Source of the DNA: CBDESN01 sp965242495
Lineage (GTDB): Bacteria > Pseudomonadota > Alphaproteobacteria > MPNO01
Assembly: GCA_965242495.1 (NCBI GenBank)
Contig: OZ251446.1
Span: 744,001 to 808,000 of the forward strand
Reading direction: 5' to 3'
DNA: 64,000 nucleotides
Each line of letters begins with the position of its first letter. The stretch's first letter is position 1. The notes under the pieces are model-generated. The model worked only from the letters and a program-made list of their open reading frames with translations, made no database searches and was not told the DNA's origin. Made by a program: the position numbers and the translations under genes. This document shows, piece after piece, positions 7,641 through 16,276 of the stretch.

Positions 7641-9134
7641 TCAGACGTCCTCCAGCGTTCGTTGTTCCTGGAACGGCCAAGGATTGGCCGCGGTCCAGGC
7701 CTCGGATCGGACCGGGCGCCCGGCGACGGCCTGGTCGAGCGTGACCACCCGGTCGCCATAGCCGCCGAGCCGCTCGTATTCGGCGCGCGGCAGAGTGAAC
7801 TCGATCGGGGCCACCAGCGCGGGCGTCGGGACGTAGCCGAAGCAGTTGTCGGGGGTGCGGGTCACGTCGACCATCACGGTGATGCCGCCGCCCGGCCAGA
7901 CGAAGACCGGCGCGCCGCCGCAGGTGACGCGGGTGACCAGATGCTTGACCGACCGGGTGAGCCGCACCGGGTTCACGGTGACGCCGGCGCGGAGCGACCC
8001 GCCGGCCCCGCCCATGAACATGACCGAGCACAACGCGGGTTCGCAGTTCTCGCCGATGCGATCGACCGTGAGCCGGAGCTCGGCGGGCATCTCGCGCGCG
8101 ACCGGGCGGAGGTCGTCGTCGAGGACGAAATAGGCCGCGTCCTCCCCGGTGGTGCTCACCATCAGCAGACGAAGCCCCGGCCAAGCGACCTTGGGATTGA
8201 TGGTCTCGACGATCGAGAGCGGATCGGTCACGTCCGTGCCGCCCCAACCGCCGCCGGGCTCGGCGACCTGAAAGTAGCGTCCGGGCGTAGACCGGCGGCC
8301 GCGCACGCGGATGCCGGCATGGGGCATGTCGAGGAAACGGCCGGACTGGTGCTCGGTCAGGACTCCGGTGATGTGATCGTCGACCACGATGACCTCATCG
8401 ACATGGCCATGCCATTGGAGGGCGAAGATGCCGATGGCGGCGGAGCCGCAACCGACGCGCATGCGCTCCTCGCGCACGCCGTCGATGACCGGCGGCTCGC
8501 CGGCCTGGACGACGAGGGCCGCGCCGTCGTCGACGGTCATCTCGACGGGTTGCTTGTTGCACAGCGCGAGCATCGCCGCGCAGGTCGCGTTGCCCTCCTT
8601 CTTGCTGCCGCCGGTCAGGTGACGGACTCCGCCCAGGGCCAGCATCTGCGAGCCGTACTCGGCGGTGGTCACATGCCCGATCTGTTCGCCGTCGACGCGC
8701 ACCGGGGCCGGCTCGGGACCGATATAGCGGTCGGTGTCGATCTTCACCTTGATGCCGCAATAGCTGAAGATGCCCTCGCTCACGACGGTCACCATGTCGA
8801 CGCCGTCATGCTCGCTGGCGACGATGAACGGCGCCGGCTTGTAGTCGGGATAGGTGGTGGTGGCGCCGATCCCGGTGACGAAGGTCGGCACCCGGCCGAT
8901 CAGCGAGCCGTCCCAATCCCCGGCGTCGGACAGGAACGGGACCACCTGGCCCCGATCGTCCACGACCTGCTGGGTGACGACCAGCGGGTCGGTGCGGGTG
9001 AGCACGCCGTCGACGTTGCCGTAGCGGTCGCAGGCGCCGGTGCGGCCGGGCCGGATACGGCACAGCACCGGGCAGGCGTCGCAGGTGATGACGCCGTCGC
9101 GCGCCGTCCCGCCGGCTGCGGCGGCGCCGGTCAT
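7641..9134 (-). CDS. 6-hydroxynicotinate reductase homologue
   Basis: 497-aa homologue of 6-hydroxynicotinate reductase, the enzyme that in nicotinate-fermenting Eubacterium barkeri reduces 6-hydroxynicotinate to its tetrahydro form using ferredoxin. The N-terminus has a cysteine cluster, CDACPVLCRIRPGRTGACD, fit to bind an iron-sulfur cluster. Other cysteines appear at SYCGIKVKIDTD, CAAMLALCNKQ and VGCGSAAIG. Its ATG overlaps the stop of the molybdenum hydroxylase gene (ATGA), so the two products are made together, as expected for a hydroxylase that produces the hydroxylated heterocycle and a reductase that consumes it. Actual substrate in this organism is not shown. Confidence 0.8.
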   Translation of the reverse strand: MTGAAAAGGTARDGVITCDACPVLCRIRPGRTGACDRYGNVDGVLTRTDPLVVTQQVVDDRGQVVPFLSDAGDWDGSLIGRVPTFVTGIGATTTYPDYKPAPFIVASEHDGVDMVTVVSEGIFSYCGIKVKIDTDRYIGPEPAPVRVDGEQIGHVTTAEYGSQMLALGGVRHLTGGSKKEGNATCAAMLALCNKQPVEMTVDDGAALVVQAGEPPVIDGVREERMRVGCGSAAIGIFALQWHGHVDEVIVVDDHITGVLTEHQSGRFLDMPHAGIRVRGRRSTPGRYFQVAEPGGGWGGTDVTDPLSIVETINPKVAWPGLRLLMVSTTGEDAAYFVLDDDLRPVAREMPAELRLTVDRIGENCEPALCSVMFMGGAGGSLRAGVTVNPVRLTRSVKHLVTRVTCGGAPVFVWPGGGITVMVDVTRTPDNCFGYVPTPALVAPIEFTLPRAEYERLGGYGDRVVTLDQAVAGRPVRSEAWTAANPWPFQEQRTLEDV

Positions 9135-11881
9135 TTGCGGGCCGCCAGAAGCGCCGCGCGGACGCGATCGGGGGTCGCGGGCGCGCGCCGCATACGGACC
9201 CCGGTCGCGTGATGGATCGCGCCGAAGATCGCCGGCGCGGTCGGGATCAGCGCGGGTTCGCCGATCCCCTTGGCTCCCCAGGGGCCGGTGGGCTCGGGCT
9301 GCTCGACGACGATGGTCTCGATATCGGGCACGTCGCCGAAGGTCGGGATCAGGTAGTCGTGCAGGTTCTCGGTGCGGCCAGGGATGAACTCCTCCATCAA
9401 GGCGAGGCCCAGACCCTGCGCCACCCCGCCATGGATCTGGCCTTCGACCTGGGCCGGGTTGAGCGACTTGCCGACGTCGTGGGCGGCGGTGACCTTGCGC
9501 AGCTTGACGACGCCGAGCTCGACATCGACTTCGACCTCGGCCATCTGCGCGGCGAAGCCGTAGGTGGCGTAGGGCTCGCCCTGCCCCTCGTCGTCGAGCG
9601 GCGTGGTCGGCGGGTTGAAGAACCCTTCGCCCAGCAGCACGTCGCCGTTGCGGCCTTCGGGCAAGCTCGCCAGGTCGATCTCGCGCACCGCGTCGCCGTC
9701 GCGAACCACCAGCCGGCCGGAGCCGAACTCGATCCCGGCCTCGTCGCCGACATTCGCCAGCCTGCGTATCCGCCGGCGTAAGTCCTCGCCGGCCAGCTTG
9801 GCCGCGTTGCCCGATATGTAGGCCTGCCGCGAGGCGGAGCTCTTGCCGGCGTCGGCGGTCAGGTCGGTATCGCCCCAGACCAGCCGGACGCGCCCCATCT
9901 CAATGCCGAGCCCGTCGGCGGCGCATTGCACCATGGTGGTGTTGGCGCCCTGGCCGATGTCCTGGGCGCCCGAATAGAGCGTGACCCGCCCCTCGCGCGA
10001 GATCCCGACATGCATGGTGGAAGGATTGTACATCGCGGTGTTGCCACAGCCGTACCACATGCAGCCGATGCCGGCGCCGCGGCGCGCGGCGCCGTCCGCG
10101 CGGACGTTGAACGCCTCCGCCTCGGCGCGGGCGCGGCGCCAATGCGGACGCAGTCGTTCGAGGCATTCCGCGAGGCCGCAGCTCGCGAGCGACTGGCCGG
10201 CGGGGGTCGGCTGGCCGGGCCGGATCGCGTTCTTGTGGCGGAATTCGAGCGGATCCATGCCGAGCCGCTCCGCCATCTCGTCCATCAGCGCCTCATGCGC
10301 GATCGCCGCTTGCGGCACGCCGAAGCCGCGGAAGGCGCCGGCCGGAGTCTCGTTGGTGTAGACCGCGCGCGTCCGCGCCTCGACCGCGGGCACGAAGTAA
10401 GGGCCGGTGGCGTGGATCGGAACGCGATCCTTGACCGTCAGGCCGAAGGAGATATAGGCGCCGGTGTTGAAGTCGCCGTCGAAGCGGAAGGCGGTCAGCA
10501 AGCCGTCCTCGTCGCAGCCGTATCTGGCGGTCACGCGCGACGGATGGCGCTTGGTCGAGGAGGCCATCGACTCGATCCGGTTGTAGACGCAGCGAACCGG
10601 CCGGTCGAGCAGCCAGGCCGCGACCGCCAGGAACGGATGCACCGACAGGTCGAGCTTGCCGCCGAAACCGCCGCCGCAGGCGGTGGGGAGGATGCGCACC
10701 GCATCGTCGGGGATGCCGAGCAGCTGGGCGACCTCCTCCCGGTCCATATAGGGCGACTGGGTGGTGACGGTGAGCTCGAGCCGGTCGCCGACGCGGCGCG
10801 CCCAACCGGCTTCGGGTTCGATATAGGCATGTTCGACGAAGCCCGTCTCGAAGCTGTCCTCGACCACGACGCGGGACCTCGTGAAGCCCGCCTCCACGTC
10901 GCCCCGGCGCAGGAAGCCCCGGCCCATCACGTTGCCGGGCTTGTCGGCATGGACGCGGGGGGCGCCTTCGGCCAGGGCACCGTCGAAGCCCAGGACGGGT
11001 TCGCGAGGGCTGTAGCGGATCGGGACGTCCTCGTCGCGGATGCCAAAGACGGATCGGTAATCCCCGACCAGGGCGACCACCGCCTCGCCGCGATAGCGCA
11101 CCTCGCCGTCGCAGAGAGCAGGCTGATCCTTGACCGCGGGGTAGACGCCGAATCCGTTGCGTCCGGGGACGTCGGCGGCGGTGAGCACCTTGACCAGGCC
11201 CGGCCAGGCGGCGTGCAGCGCATCGAAAGAACCCAGGGTGAAGGCGGCGCTGAAATGCGGCGAGCGGACGACGCGGAGCCACAGGGCGTCGGCCGGCGCA
11301 CGGTCGGCGCCGAAGACCTCCTCGCCGTTGACCTTTCGCAGGCCGTCGGTCTTGGGGACCGGCGCGCCCACGGCTTCGCCGGCGGCCGGGTCGGGCGGCG
11401 CGGCCGGCGCGCCGTTCGGCGACAGCGCCGTCTTCACCGCACCGACGATGTTGCGGTAGCCGGTGCAACGGCACAGCACGCCGCCCATCGTGTCGAGGAG
11501 CGCCTCGTCGGTCGGGTCGTCGGCCCGCAGCAGGAGATCGGCCGCGGCCATCATCATGCCCGGCGTGCAGATGCCGCACTGCGCCGCATCGCCGAGATGG
11601 AAGGCGTCGCGCAGCCGCGCCAGCCGATCGTCGGCGTCGGCGAGACCCTCGACCGTCATCACCTCGCGTCCGGCGGCCTGGGCCGCCGGCGTCATGCAGG
11701 AGCAGACCTGCTCGCCGTCGATCAGCACCGTGCAGGCGCCGCAATCGCCGGCGTCGCAACCGACCTTGGCGCCGGTGAGCCCGAGGTCCTCGCGCAGCAC
11801 GTGGACGAGCCGCCGCAGCGGATCGCCCGTGACCGTCGCCGGCCGGCCGTTGACCGTGAAGGATGTCGTCTCGTCCGTCAT
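9131..11881 (-). CDS. xanthine dehydrogenase-family oxidoreductase, 2Fe-2S small subunit fused to molybdopterin subunit
   Basis: 916-aa fusion. Residues about 1-165 are a two-cluster ferredoxin domain: CDAGDCGACTVLIDG with a fourth Cys (VCSC), then QCGICTPGMMMAA and LCRCTGYRNI. The rest is the Mo-binding catalytic part, with CGGGFGGKLD, the AGAFRGFGVPQ loop, and GAKGIGEPAL, whose Glu is the expected catalytic base. It should hydroxylate a carbon next to ring nitrogen, transferring electrons through 2Fe-2S to the FAD subunit encoded immediately upstream (4-base overlap). Fusion of the small and large subunits, with FAD separate, is less common than three separate genes. Context points to a nicotinate-like or other N-heterocyclic substrate. 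Confidence 0.88.
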   Translation of the reverse strand: MTDETTSFTVNGRPATVTGDPLRRLVHVLREDLGLTGAKVGCDAGDCGACTVLIDGEQVCSCMTPAAQAAGREVMTVEGLADADDRLARLRDAFHLGDAAQCGICTPGMMMAAADLLLRADDPTDEALLDTMGGVLCRCTGYRNIVGAVKTALSPNGAPAAPPDPAAGEAVGAPVPKTDGLRKVNGEEVFGADRAPADALWLRVVRSPHFSAAFTLGSFDALHAAWPGLVKVLTAADVPGRNGFGVYPAVKDQPALCDGEVRYRGEAVVALVGDYRSVFGIRDEDVPIRYSPREPVLGFDGALAEGAPRVHADKPGNVMGRGFLRRGDVEAGFTRSRVVVEDSFETGFVEHAYIEPEAGWARRVGDRLELTVTTQSPYMDREEVAQLLGIPDDAVRILPTACGGGFGGKLDLSVHPFLAVAAWLLDRPVRCVYNRIESMASSTKRHPSRVTARYGCDEDGLLTAFRFDGDFNTGAYISFGLTVKDRVPIHATGPYFVPAVEARTRAVYTNETPAGAFRGFGVPQAAIAHEALMDEMAERLGMDPLEFRHKNAIRPGQPTPAGQSLASCGLAECLERLRPHWRRARAEAEAFNVRADGAARRGAGIGCMWYGCGNTAMYNPSTMHVGISREGRVTLYSGAQDIGQGANTTMVQCAADGLGIEMGRVRLVWGDTDLTADAGKSSASRQAYISGNAAKLAGEDLRRRIRRLANVGDEAGIEFGSGRLVVRDGDAVREIDLASLPEGRNGDVLLGEGFFNPPTTPLDDEGQGEPYATYGFAAQMAEVEVDVELGVVKLRKVTAAHDVGKSLNPAQVEGQIHGGVAQGLGLALMEEFIPGRTENLHDYLIPTFGDVPDIETIVVEQPEPTGPWGAKGIGEPALIPTAPAIFGAIHHATGVRMRRAPATPDRVRAALLAARK

Positions 11882-12720
11882 GCGGCGCTCCCGAAGGTTT
11901 GCAGCGCGCGGCGCACCAACGTCAGCGCCGCATCCATGCGGTAATCGGCGGTCCCGCGCACGTCGTCGATCGGGGCCAGGACCGACAGATGCCCGGCGGC
12001 GGCGCGCCCGGCCAGCCCGTCGGCGATCGGCGCGCCGATCAACGCGGCCTCCAGATCGGGCAGCCGGCGCGCGACCTCGGAGCAGGAGCCGACGGCGACC
12101 CGGGCGGCGGCGACCCGCCCGTCGCCGGTCCGCTCCAGGATCGCGGCGACCATGACGATGGAGATCACCAGATATTTCCGCGCGCCGAGCTTGAGGAAGG
12201 CGCTCGCGGCTTCGTGCGCAGGCTTGGGCAGGGTAAAGCCGGTGACCAGCTCGTCCGGGCGGCGGACGGTCTCGCGGTTGCCGACGACGAACCCGGCCAG
12301 CGGCACCGACCGGCGACCGGCGCGGGAGGCGAGCTCGACCACGGCGTCCATCGCCAACAGGCAGGGCATCCCGTCGGCGGCCGGCGAGGCGTTGCAGACG
12401 TTGCCCGCGATCGTGCCCGCGTTCTGCACCTGAACGCCGCCGACTTCGCGCGCGGCGAGCTTGAGCGCATCGAACCACGGCGGAAGGTCGGCGCGGATCA
12501 GATCGGTCCAGGTGGTCAGCGCGCCGATACGGTAGTCGTCGCCCCGGTCTTCGATCCCTCGGAGGCCCGGCAGGGCGGAGACGTCGAGCACGTCGTCGTC
12601 GAGCGGCTTGCCGACGCGGGCGGGATAGAAATCGGTGCCGCCGGCGACGACGACGCAAGGCGTCCCGACCAAGGCGTCCAGCGCCTCGTCGATGCCGGTG
12701 GGACGGAGATAACTCGCCAC
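11878..12720 (-). CDS. FAD-binding subunit of molybdenum hydroxylase (CoxM/XdhB type)
   Basis: 280-aa flavin subunit that passes electrons from the 2Fe-2S clusters to an acceptor. FAD-site segments are VVAGGTDFYPARVG near residue 25 and the block NAGTIAGNVCNASPAADGMP near 100, followed by the C-terminal CO-dehydrogenase flavoprotein domain. It starts with GTG, supported by a GGAGGAG ribosome-binding site just upstream, and is the first gene of the six-gene operon running to 5539. Stop and next start overlap by four bases. The operon promoter should lie in 12721-13100. Confidence 0.87.
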   Translation of the reverse strand: MASYLRPTGIDEALDALVGTPCVVVAGGTDFYPARVGKPLDDDVLDVSALPGLRGIEDRGDDYRIGALTTWTDLIRADLPPWFDALKLAAREVGGVQVQNAGTIAGNVCNASPAADGMPCLLAMDAVVELASRAGRRSVPLAGFVVGNRETVRRPDELVTGFTLPKPAHEAASAFLKLGARKYLVISIVMVAAILERTGDGRVAAARVAVGSCSEVARRLPDLEAALIGAPIADGLAGRAAAGHLSVLAPIDDVRGTADYRMDAALTLVRRALQTFGSAA

Positions 12721-13219
12721 CCTACTCCTCCAGGGCGCGGCGGGACCGGTTCACGCGCGCAGGCTCAAGGGACAGTTAGGAAGGGACAGTTAGGAAGGCC
12801 TGCCCGAACCTGTCAAGATCGGCCCGGGACGGCGCCGTCGTCGGCAAGGATTCGTTACAAAACAATACAACTTTCAATTGCGGGAGGTCCGGCCGTCGAA
12901 TCCTCCCGAAACCGGCCGAAAGCAGGCCGAAAGCAGGAGAAACGCGGGGCGAATTCCCGGTCCGAATTCGACGGGCGGCGGGCGGAATCATCCGCGCTTC
13001 ATCTCCCCGCTTCGACGCGGCCGCTCGGGCCAAAGCGCGGCGAAGGAGCGACGCCAACATTCAATTCACCTCCATCTTTACAATCTTCGATTGCAGGGCG
13101 CCAGGGTTGCGAAAACCCCGCCGGCGGTTCGCCGCGGGGCTCCGGTCGCGCCCTTCGATCATGGGTATCATACACACATCGCCCCTCCATGTCAAGTGAA
13201 AAATTCGGCGCTCCAATCA
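12721..13219. other. non-coding stretch upstream of the hydroxylase operon, with two small tandem repeats
   Basis: A 14-bp unit (AAGGGACAGTTAGG) is repeated head to tail at 12767-12794, and an 11-bp unit (GGCCGAAAGCA) at 12914-12935. AT-rich patches near 12850-12875 and 13055-13095 stand out from the GC-rich background and could contain the promoter of the minus-strand operon. No convincing coding frame is seen. A terminator-like hairpin lies at 13112-13140. Confidence 0.5.
13112..13140 (-). terminator. intrinsic terminator of the thioesterase operon
   Basis: On the minus strand a GC-rich hairpin (CCCCGCGGCG, 3-base loop AAC, CGCCGGCGGGG, one bulge) is followed directly by TTTT. It lies about 80 bases after the thioesterase stop, where the minus-strand operon 15860-13220 should end. 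Confidence 0.6.
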
Positions 13220-13648
13220 TCAGCCTTCGAGCGGGATCAGGTTCGCCGCGACCACGCGCCGCACGCCGTCCGGCATCGGCGCCGACTTCCGCATCTCGGG
13301 GTCGAAGAACACTTCGACGGAGAGTTGGGTCGCGCACAGGACATGGGTATCGGCGTTGTACATGCGGCCCAGATGGCTGAGGCTGCGGTTGCCGAGATGG
13401 ACGAACGCGCTCTGGATGTAGAACAGCTCGCCCGCCACCAGCTCGCGCTTGAAGTCGAGCTGGTTCCGGGCGACGACCATGGATACGCCGGCGGCCCGGA
13501 GCTCGGACTGAGGGATGCCCGCGACCGTCCACAGATGGAAGCCGGCGTCGTCGAAGTGATGCGCGTACCAGCGCACGTTCATGTGCCCGAAATGGTCGCA
13601 ATGCCAGGGGAACACGACGGCGCGGTAGGTTTCTCTCCATTCGGCCAT
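13220..13648 (-). CDS. thioesterase family (hot-dog fold, 4HBT-like) protein
   Basis: 142-aa hot-dog-fold protein of the YbgC/4-hydroxybenzoyl-CoA thioesterase group, expected to hydrolyse acyl-CoA thioesters. The N-terminal HCDHFGHMNVRWYAHHFDDA has the Asp and HMN motif typical of the active-site region. Length is normal for the family. It is last in a minus-strand group with the GMC oxidoreductase (34-base gap), so it may release an acid from a CoA ester made in the same pathway. Substrate unknown. Confidence 0.8.
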   Translation of the reverse strand: MAEWRETYRAVVFPWHCDHFGHMNVRWYAHHFDDAGFHLWTVAGIPQSELRAAGVSMVVARNQLDFKRELVAGELFYIQSAFVHLGNRSLSHLGRMYNADTHVLCATQLSVEVFFDPEMRKSAPMPDGVRRVVAANLIPLEG

Positions 13649-13664
13649 TCCGCTTCTCTCACGC

Positions 13665-13685
13665 CCGGTCCGGAGATGCGGGCTA
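13665..13685 (-). repeat. dispersed TAGCCCGYAT repeat, copy B
   Basis: Minus strand reads TAGCCCGCATCTCCGGACCGG. The TAG is the stop codon of the GMC oxidoreductase gene, as with copy A at the nuclease gene. Confidence 0.45.
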
Positions 13686-15278
13686 TGCGCCGATCATGTC
13701 GGCGGCCTTCTCGCCGATCATGATCGACGGCGCGTTGGTGTTGCCGCCGACGATCGTGGGCATGATCGAGGCGTCGGCGACGCGGAGTCCTTCGACCCCG
13801 CGCAGGCGGAGCTCCGGGTCCACGACCGCGCCGGCGTCGCTCCCCATGCGGCAGGTGCCTACCGGATGGAAGATCGTGCCCGCGTTGCGGCGTATCCAGT
13901 CGGACAGCGCCTCGTCGCCGTCGACCCCTGCCCCCGGGTGGAGCTCGGCGCCGCGATAGGGATCGAAGGCGGACGCATACATCAGGCGGCGGACCTGCTT
14001 GAAACCGCGCAGGAGGGTCGCGAGATCCTCCTCGGCGGAGAAGAAGCGAGGGTCGATGACCGGCGCCGCGGCGGGGTCGGGCGAGGCCAGCCGCACCTCG
14101 CCCCGGCTGCGCGGCCGGAGCAGCGCGGCGCTCAGGCTGAAGCCGTGGCCCCAGCCCAGCAGCCGGCCGTCGCGGGCGCGGCGTCCGGGAACGAACGAGC
14201 ATTGGATGTCGGGCCGGTCGAGCGCCGGGTCGGTGCGGAAGAAGCCGCCGCTCTCGACCAGATTGCTCGACCAGAAGCCGCGCCGGTCGGCGAGATACCG
14301 GACGGCGTTCCAGGCGAGCCCCGGCATCGCCCGCAGGGACACGCCGTAGGGGGTCGTGCTGGGGCTGTCGAACTCGACCCGCGCGGCGACGTGGTCCTGG
14401 AGGTTCGCGCCCACGGAGGGCAGCGCGTGGACGACCGGGATCCCCAAACCGGACAGGGCGCGGCCGTCGCCGACGCCGGACAGCATCAGGATCTGCGGCG
14501 AGCCGATCGCGCCCGCCGACAGGACGACCTCGCGCCGGGCGGCGATCCGCCGCGCCGCGCCGCCGGCGAGCTCGACGCCGACGGCGCGGCGGCCGTCGAA
14601 CGTCACGCGGGCGACATGGCCGCCGGTGACGACGGCAAGATTGCGCCGGCCCCGCGCCGGGGCGAGGAAGGCCGCGGCGGCCGAACAGCGCCTGCCGTCC
14701 TTCTGCGTGACCTGATGCAGGCCGAAGCCGTCCTGTTCGGGGCCGTTGAAATCATCGGTGCGGCGGTATTGCAGGCTCTCGGCCGCTTCGCACAGCGTTT
14801 CATGAAGCCGGTTCGGACGGTCCACGAAGGTGACGTTGAGCGGCCCGTCGCCGCCATGGAGATCGGATCGCCCGAAGGTCTCGTTACGCTCCGACTTCAG
14901 GAAGCAGGGCAGCACGTCGGCCCAGGCCCAGCCGGGATTGCCCGCCGCCGCCCAATCGTCGTAATCGCGCCGGTGGCCGCGGACATAGACCATGGCGTTG
15001 ATGGAACTCGACCCGCCGAGAGCGCGCCCGCGCGGGACATAGACCGAGGCGCCATCCATTCGCGCCTGCGGGACGGTCGAGAAGCGCCAGTTGAGGACGC
15101 GATGCCTGGCCAGGGCGAACAGGGCGGCGGGGACGTGGATCAGCGGGCTGCGATCCCTGGGCCCCGCTTCGATCAGGCAGACGCGGGCGCGCCCGGACGC
15201 GCTGAGGCGGTTGGCGAGAACGCAGCCCGCGGAGCCGGCGCCGACGACGACGTAATCGAACTCCCGGTCGTCGGCCAT
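13683..15278 (-). CDS. GMC-family FAD oxidoreductase (choline/alcohol dehydrogenase-like)
   Basis: 531-aa glucose-methanol-choline oxidoreductase that oxidises an alcohol with FAD. The N-terminal Rossmann motif is VVGAGSAGCVLANRLS. The first GMC signature region is RGRALGGSSSINAMVYVRGH, and the C-terminal catalytic region has NAGTIFHPVGTCRMG and VGGNTNAPSIMIGEKAADMI. Length is typical. It begins 18 bases after the TIGR02444 gene and precedes the thioesterase gene, so the three are probably one transcript. Substrate cannot be told from sequence. Confidence 0.9.
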   Translation of the reverse strand: MADDREFDYVVVGAGSAGCVLANRLSASGRARVCLIEAGPRDRSPLIHVPAALFALARHRVLNWRFSTVPQARMDGASVYVPRGRALGGSSSINAMVYVRGHRRDYDDWAAAGNPGWAWADVLPCFLKSERNETFGRSDLHGGDGPLNVTFVDRPNRLHETLCEAAESLQYRRTDDFNGPEQDGFGLHQVTQKDGRRCSAAAAFLAPARGRRNLAVVTGGHVARVTFDGRRAVGVELAGGAARRIAARREVVLSAGAIGSPQILMLSGVGDGRALSGLGIPVVHALPSVGANLQDHVAARVEFDSPSTTPYGVSLRAMPGLAWNAVRYLADRRGFWSSNLVESGGFFRTDPALDRPDIQCSFVPGRRARDGRLLGWGHGFSLSAALLRPRSRGEVRLASPDPAAAPVIDPRFFSAEEDLATLLRGFKQVRRLMYASAFDPYRGAELHPGAGVDGDEALSDWIRRNAGTIFHPVGTCRMGSDAGAVVDPELRLRGVEGLRVADASIMPTIVGGNTNAPSIMIGEKAADMIGA

Positions 15279-15296
15279 GCGGGCCGCGCGCCGCGC

Positions 15297-15860
15297 CTAG
15301 ACCGCCGCTTCCCGGCAGCGCGCCTCCATCCCGGCCCGACCGATGCCGGGCAAGGCGGCGTCGAGGACGATCGCCGTCTGGGCGGCGTCGGCGTCGTCGG
15401 GGACGAAGCCGTGACGGCGGAAATAGGCGGTCACGTTCGCGGCCGCATCGTCGGCGCGGCCGGCCTCGGGCGCGGGCGCCGCGGCGCGGTCGACCGCGCC
15501 GGCGAGGGCGAGCTGCTCGGCATGTTCGCAATCGACTTCGAGCTTCAGGATGCGCCGGCGCAGCGCGTCGCTGCGGTCGCGCGGGACAGGCGCCAGCCCG
15601 CCCTTGAGCCGGTTGCGCACCGCGCGGAGGGCGCAGACGACCTCGCGGCTCCAGGTCTCGACCGCGGCGAGGGCGGAATCGAGCTCGGCATCCGTCAGGC
15701 GGCCGCGGCCGCTCTCGCCGTTCCAGGCGCAGAACAGCATCACGTTCACGTCGATGCCGCGCCGCTCCTGCAAGGCGAGGCAGGCGGCCGGGACATCCGC
15801 GCTGCCGTAGACGCGAAGCGAAAAGTCCCAGAACGGGTGATCTTCGAACTCGAGCGTCAT
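15297..15860 (-). CDS. TIGR02444 family protein
   Basis: 187-aa protein of the TIGR02444 family, an uncharacterised proteobacterial group. The recognisable part is the N-terminal WDFSLRVYGSADVPAACLALQ followed by DVNVMLFCAW. Helix-rich, no signal peptide or membrane span. It is first in the operon with the GMC oxidoreductase. A dispersed repeat element starts about 90 bases upstream of its start. Confidence 0.85.
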   Translation of the reverse strand: MTLEFEDHPFWDFSLRVYGSADVPAACLALQERRGIDVNVMLFCAWNGESGRGRLTDAELDSALAAVETWSREVVCALRAVRNRLKGGLAPVPRDRSDALRRRILKLEVDCEHAEQLALAGAVDRAAAPAPEAGRADDAAANVTAYFRRHGFVPDDADAAQTAIVLDAALPGIGRAGMEARCREAAV

Positions 15861-15947
15861 GGCCGCACCCCGCCTCCCCGCGCCGGAACGCGGCCGAATG
15901 TCGTCACCGCGGCCCGAGCTTGTCAAGCCGATGTCCGGGTTCACTAC

Positions 15948-16058
15948 ATATGAGACACCGGGTGGGCCTCCATGGCCGTAAGCAGGCTTCCGGCCATGGA
16001 ACGACCGGATATCGACTGGCGCGATGGGCACCGTCTCACATGTGTCTGGACCAGGACA
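15948..16058 (+). mobile_element. short dispersed element with inverted ends (copy 1, 111 bp)
   Basis: The sequence from ATATGAGAC (15948) to ACCAGGACA (16058) matches the reverse complement of 43198-43399. Bases 15970-16058 align almost base for base. This copy lacks about 90 bases present in the middle of the other. The ends carry inverted motifs (ATATGAGAC.. and ..GTCTCACATGT). It contains no transposase, so it looks like a MITE or IS remnant. Its right end runs straight into the shortened HTH gene. Confidence 0.65.
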
Positions 16059-16240
16059 AGCATCGCGGGACGACTCGCAAGCGGCTGGCCGAGGCCGCGG
16101 GGATCAACGCGGTCTATCTGTCGCAGATCGTGGGCGGCCGACGCACCGGATCGGCCAGAACCCTGGCCGCCCTCGCCGCGGCCCTGGGCGTGACGGTGGA
16201 CGCCTTGATCCCGGAGCCCGTCTCGGAACGGACCGAGTGA
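16040..16240 (+). CDS. small HTH (XRE/Cro-type) DNA-binding protein, 5' end fused to dispersed element
   Basis: 66-aa protein with a helix-turn-helix: KRLAEAAGINAVYLSQIVGG followed by RRTGSARTLAALAAALGV, the usual XRE pattern. The first codons (from ATG 16040) are supplied by the end of the dispersed element; recognisable HTH sequence starts at HRG, right at the element boundary (16058). Upstream in-frame starts exist from 15920 but only encode element sequence. It may be a functional mini-repressor or the remnant of a longer regulator that lost its N-terminus. No obvious target; its neighbour prfB is on the other strand. Confidence 0.6.
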   Translation: MCLDQDKHRGTTRKRLAEAAGINAVYLSQIVGGRRTGSARTLAALAAALGVTVDALIPEPVSERTE

Positions 16241-16276
16241 CTCCGAGGGCGGCGTCCGCGGCGGGGCGTAGGGGAC

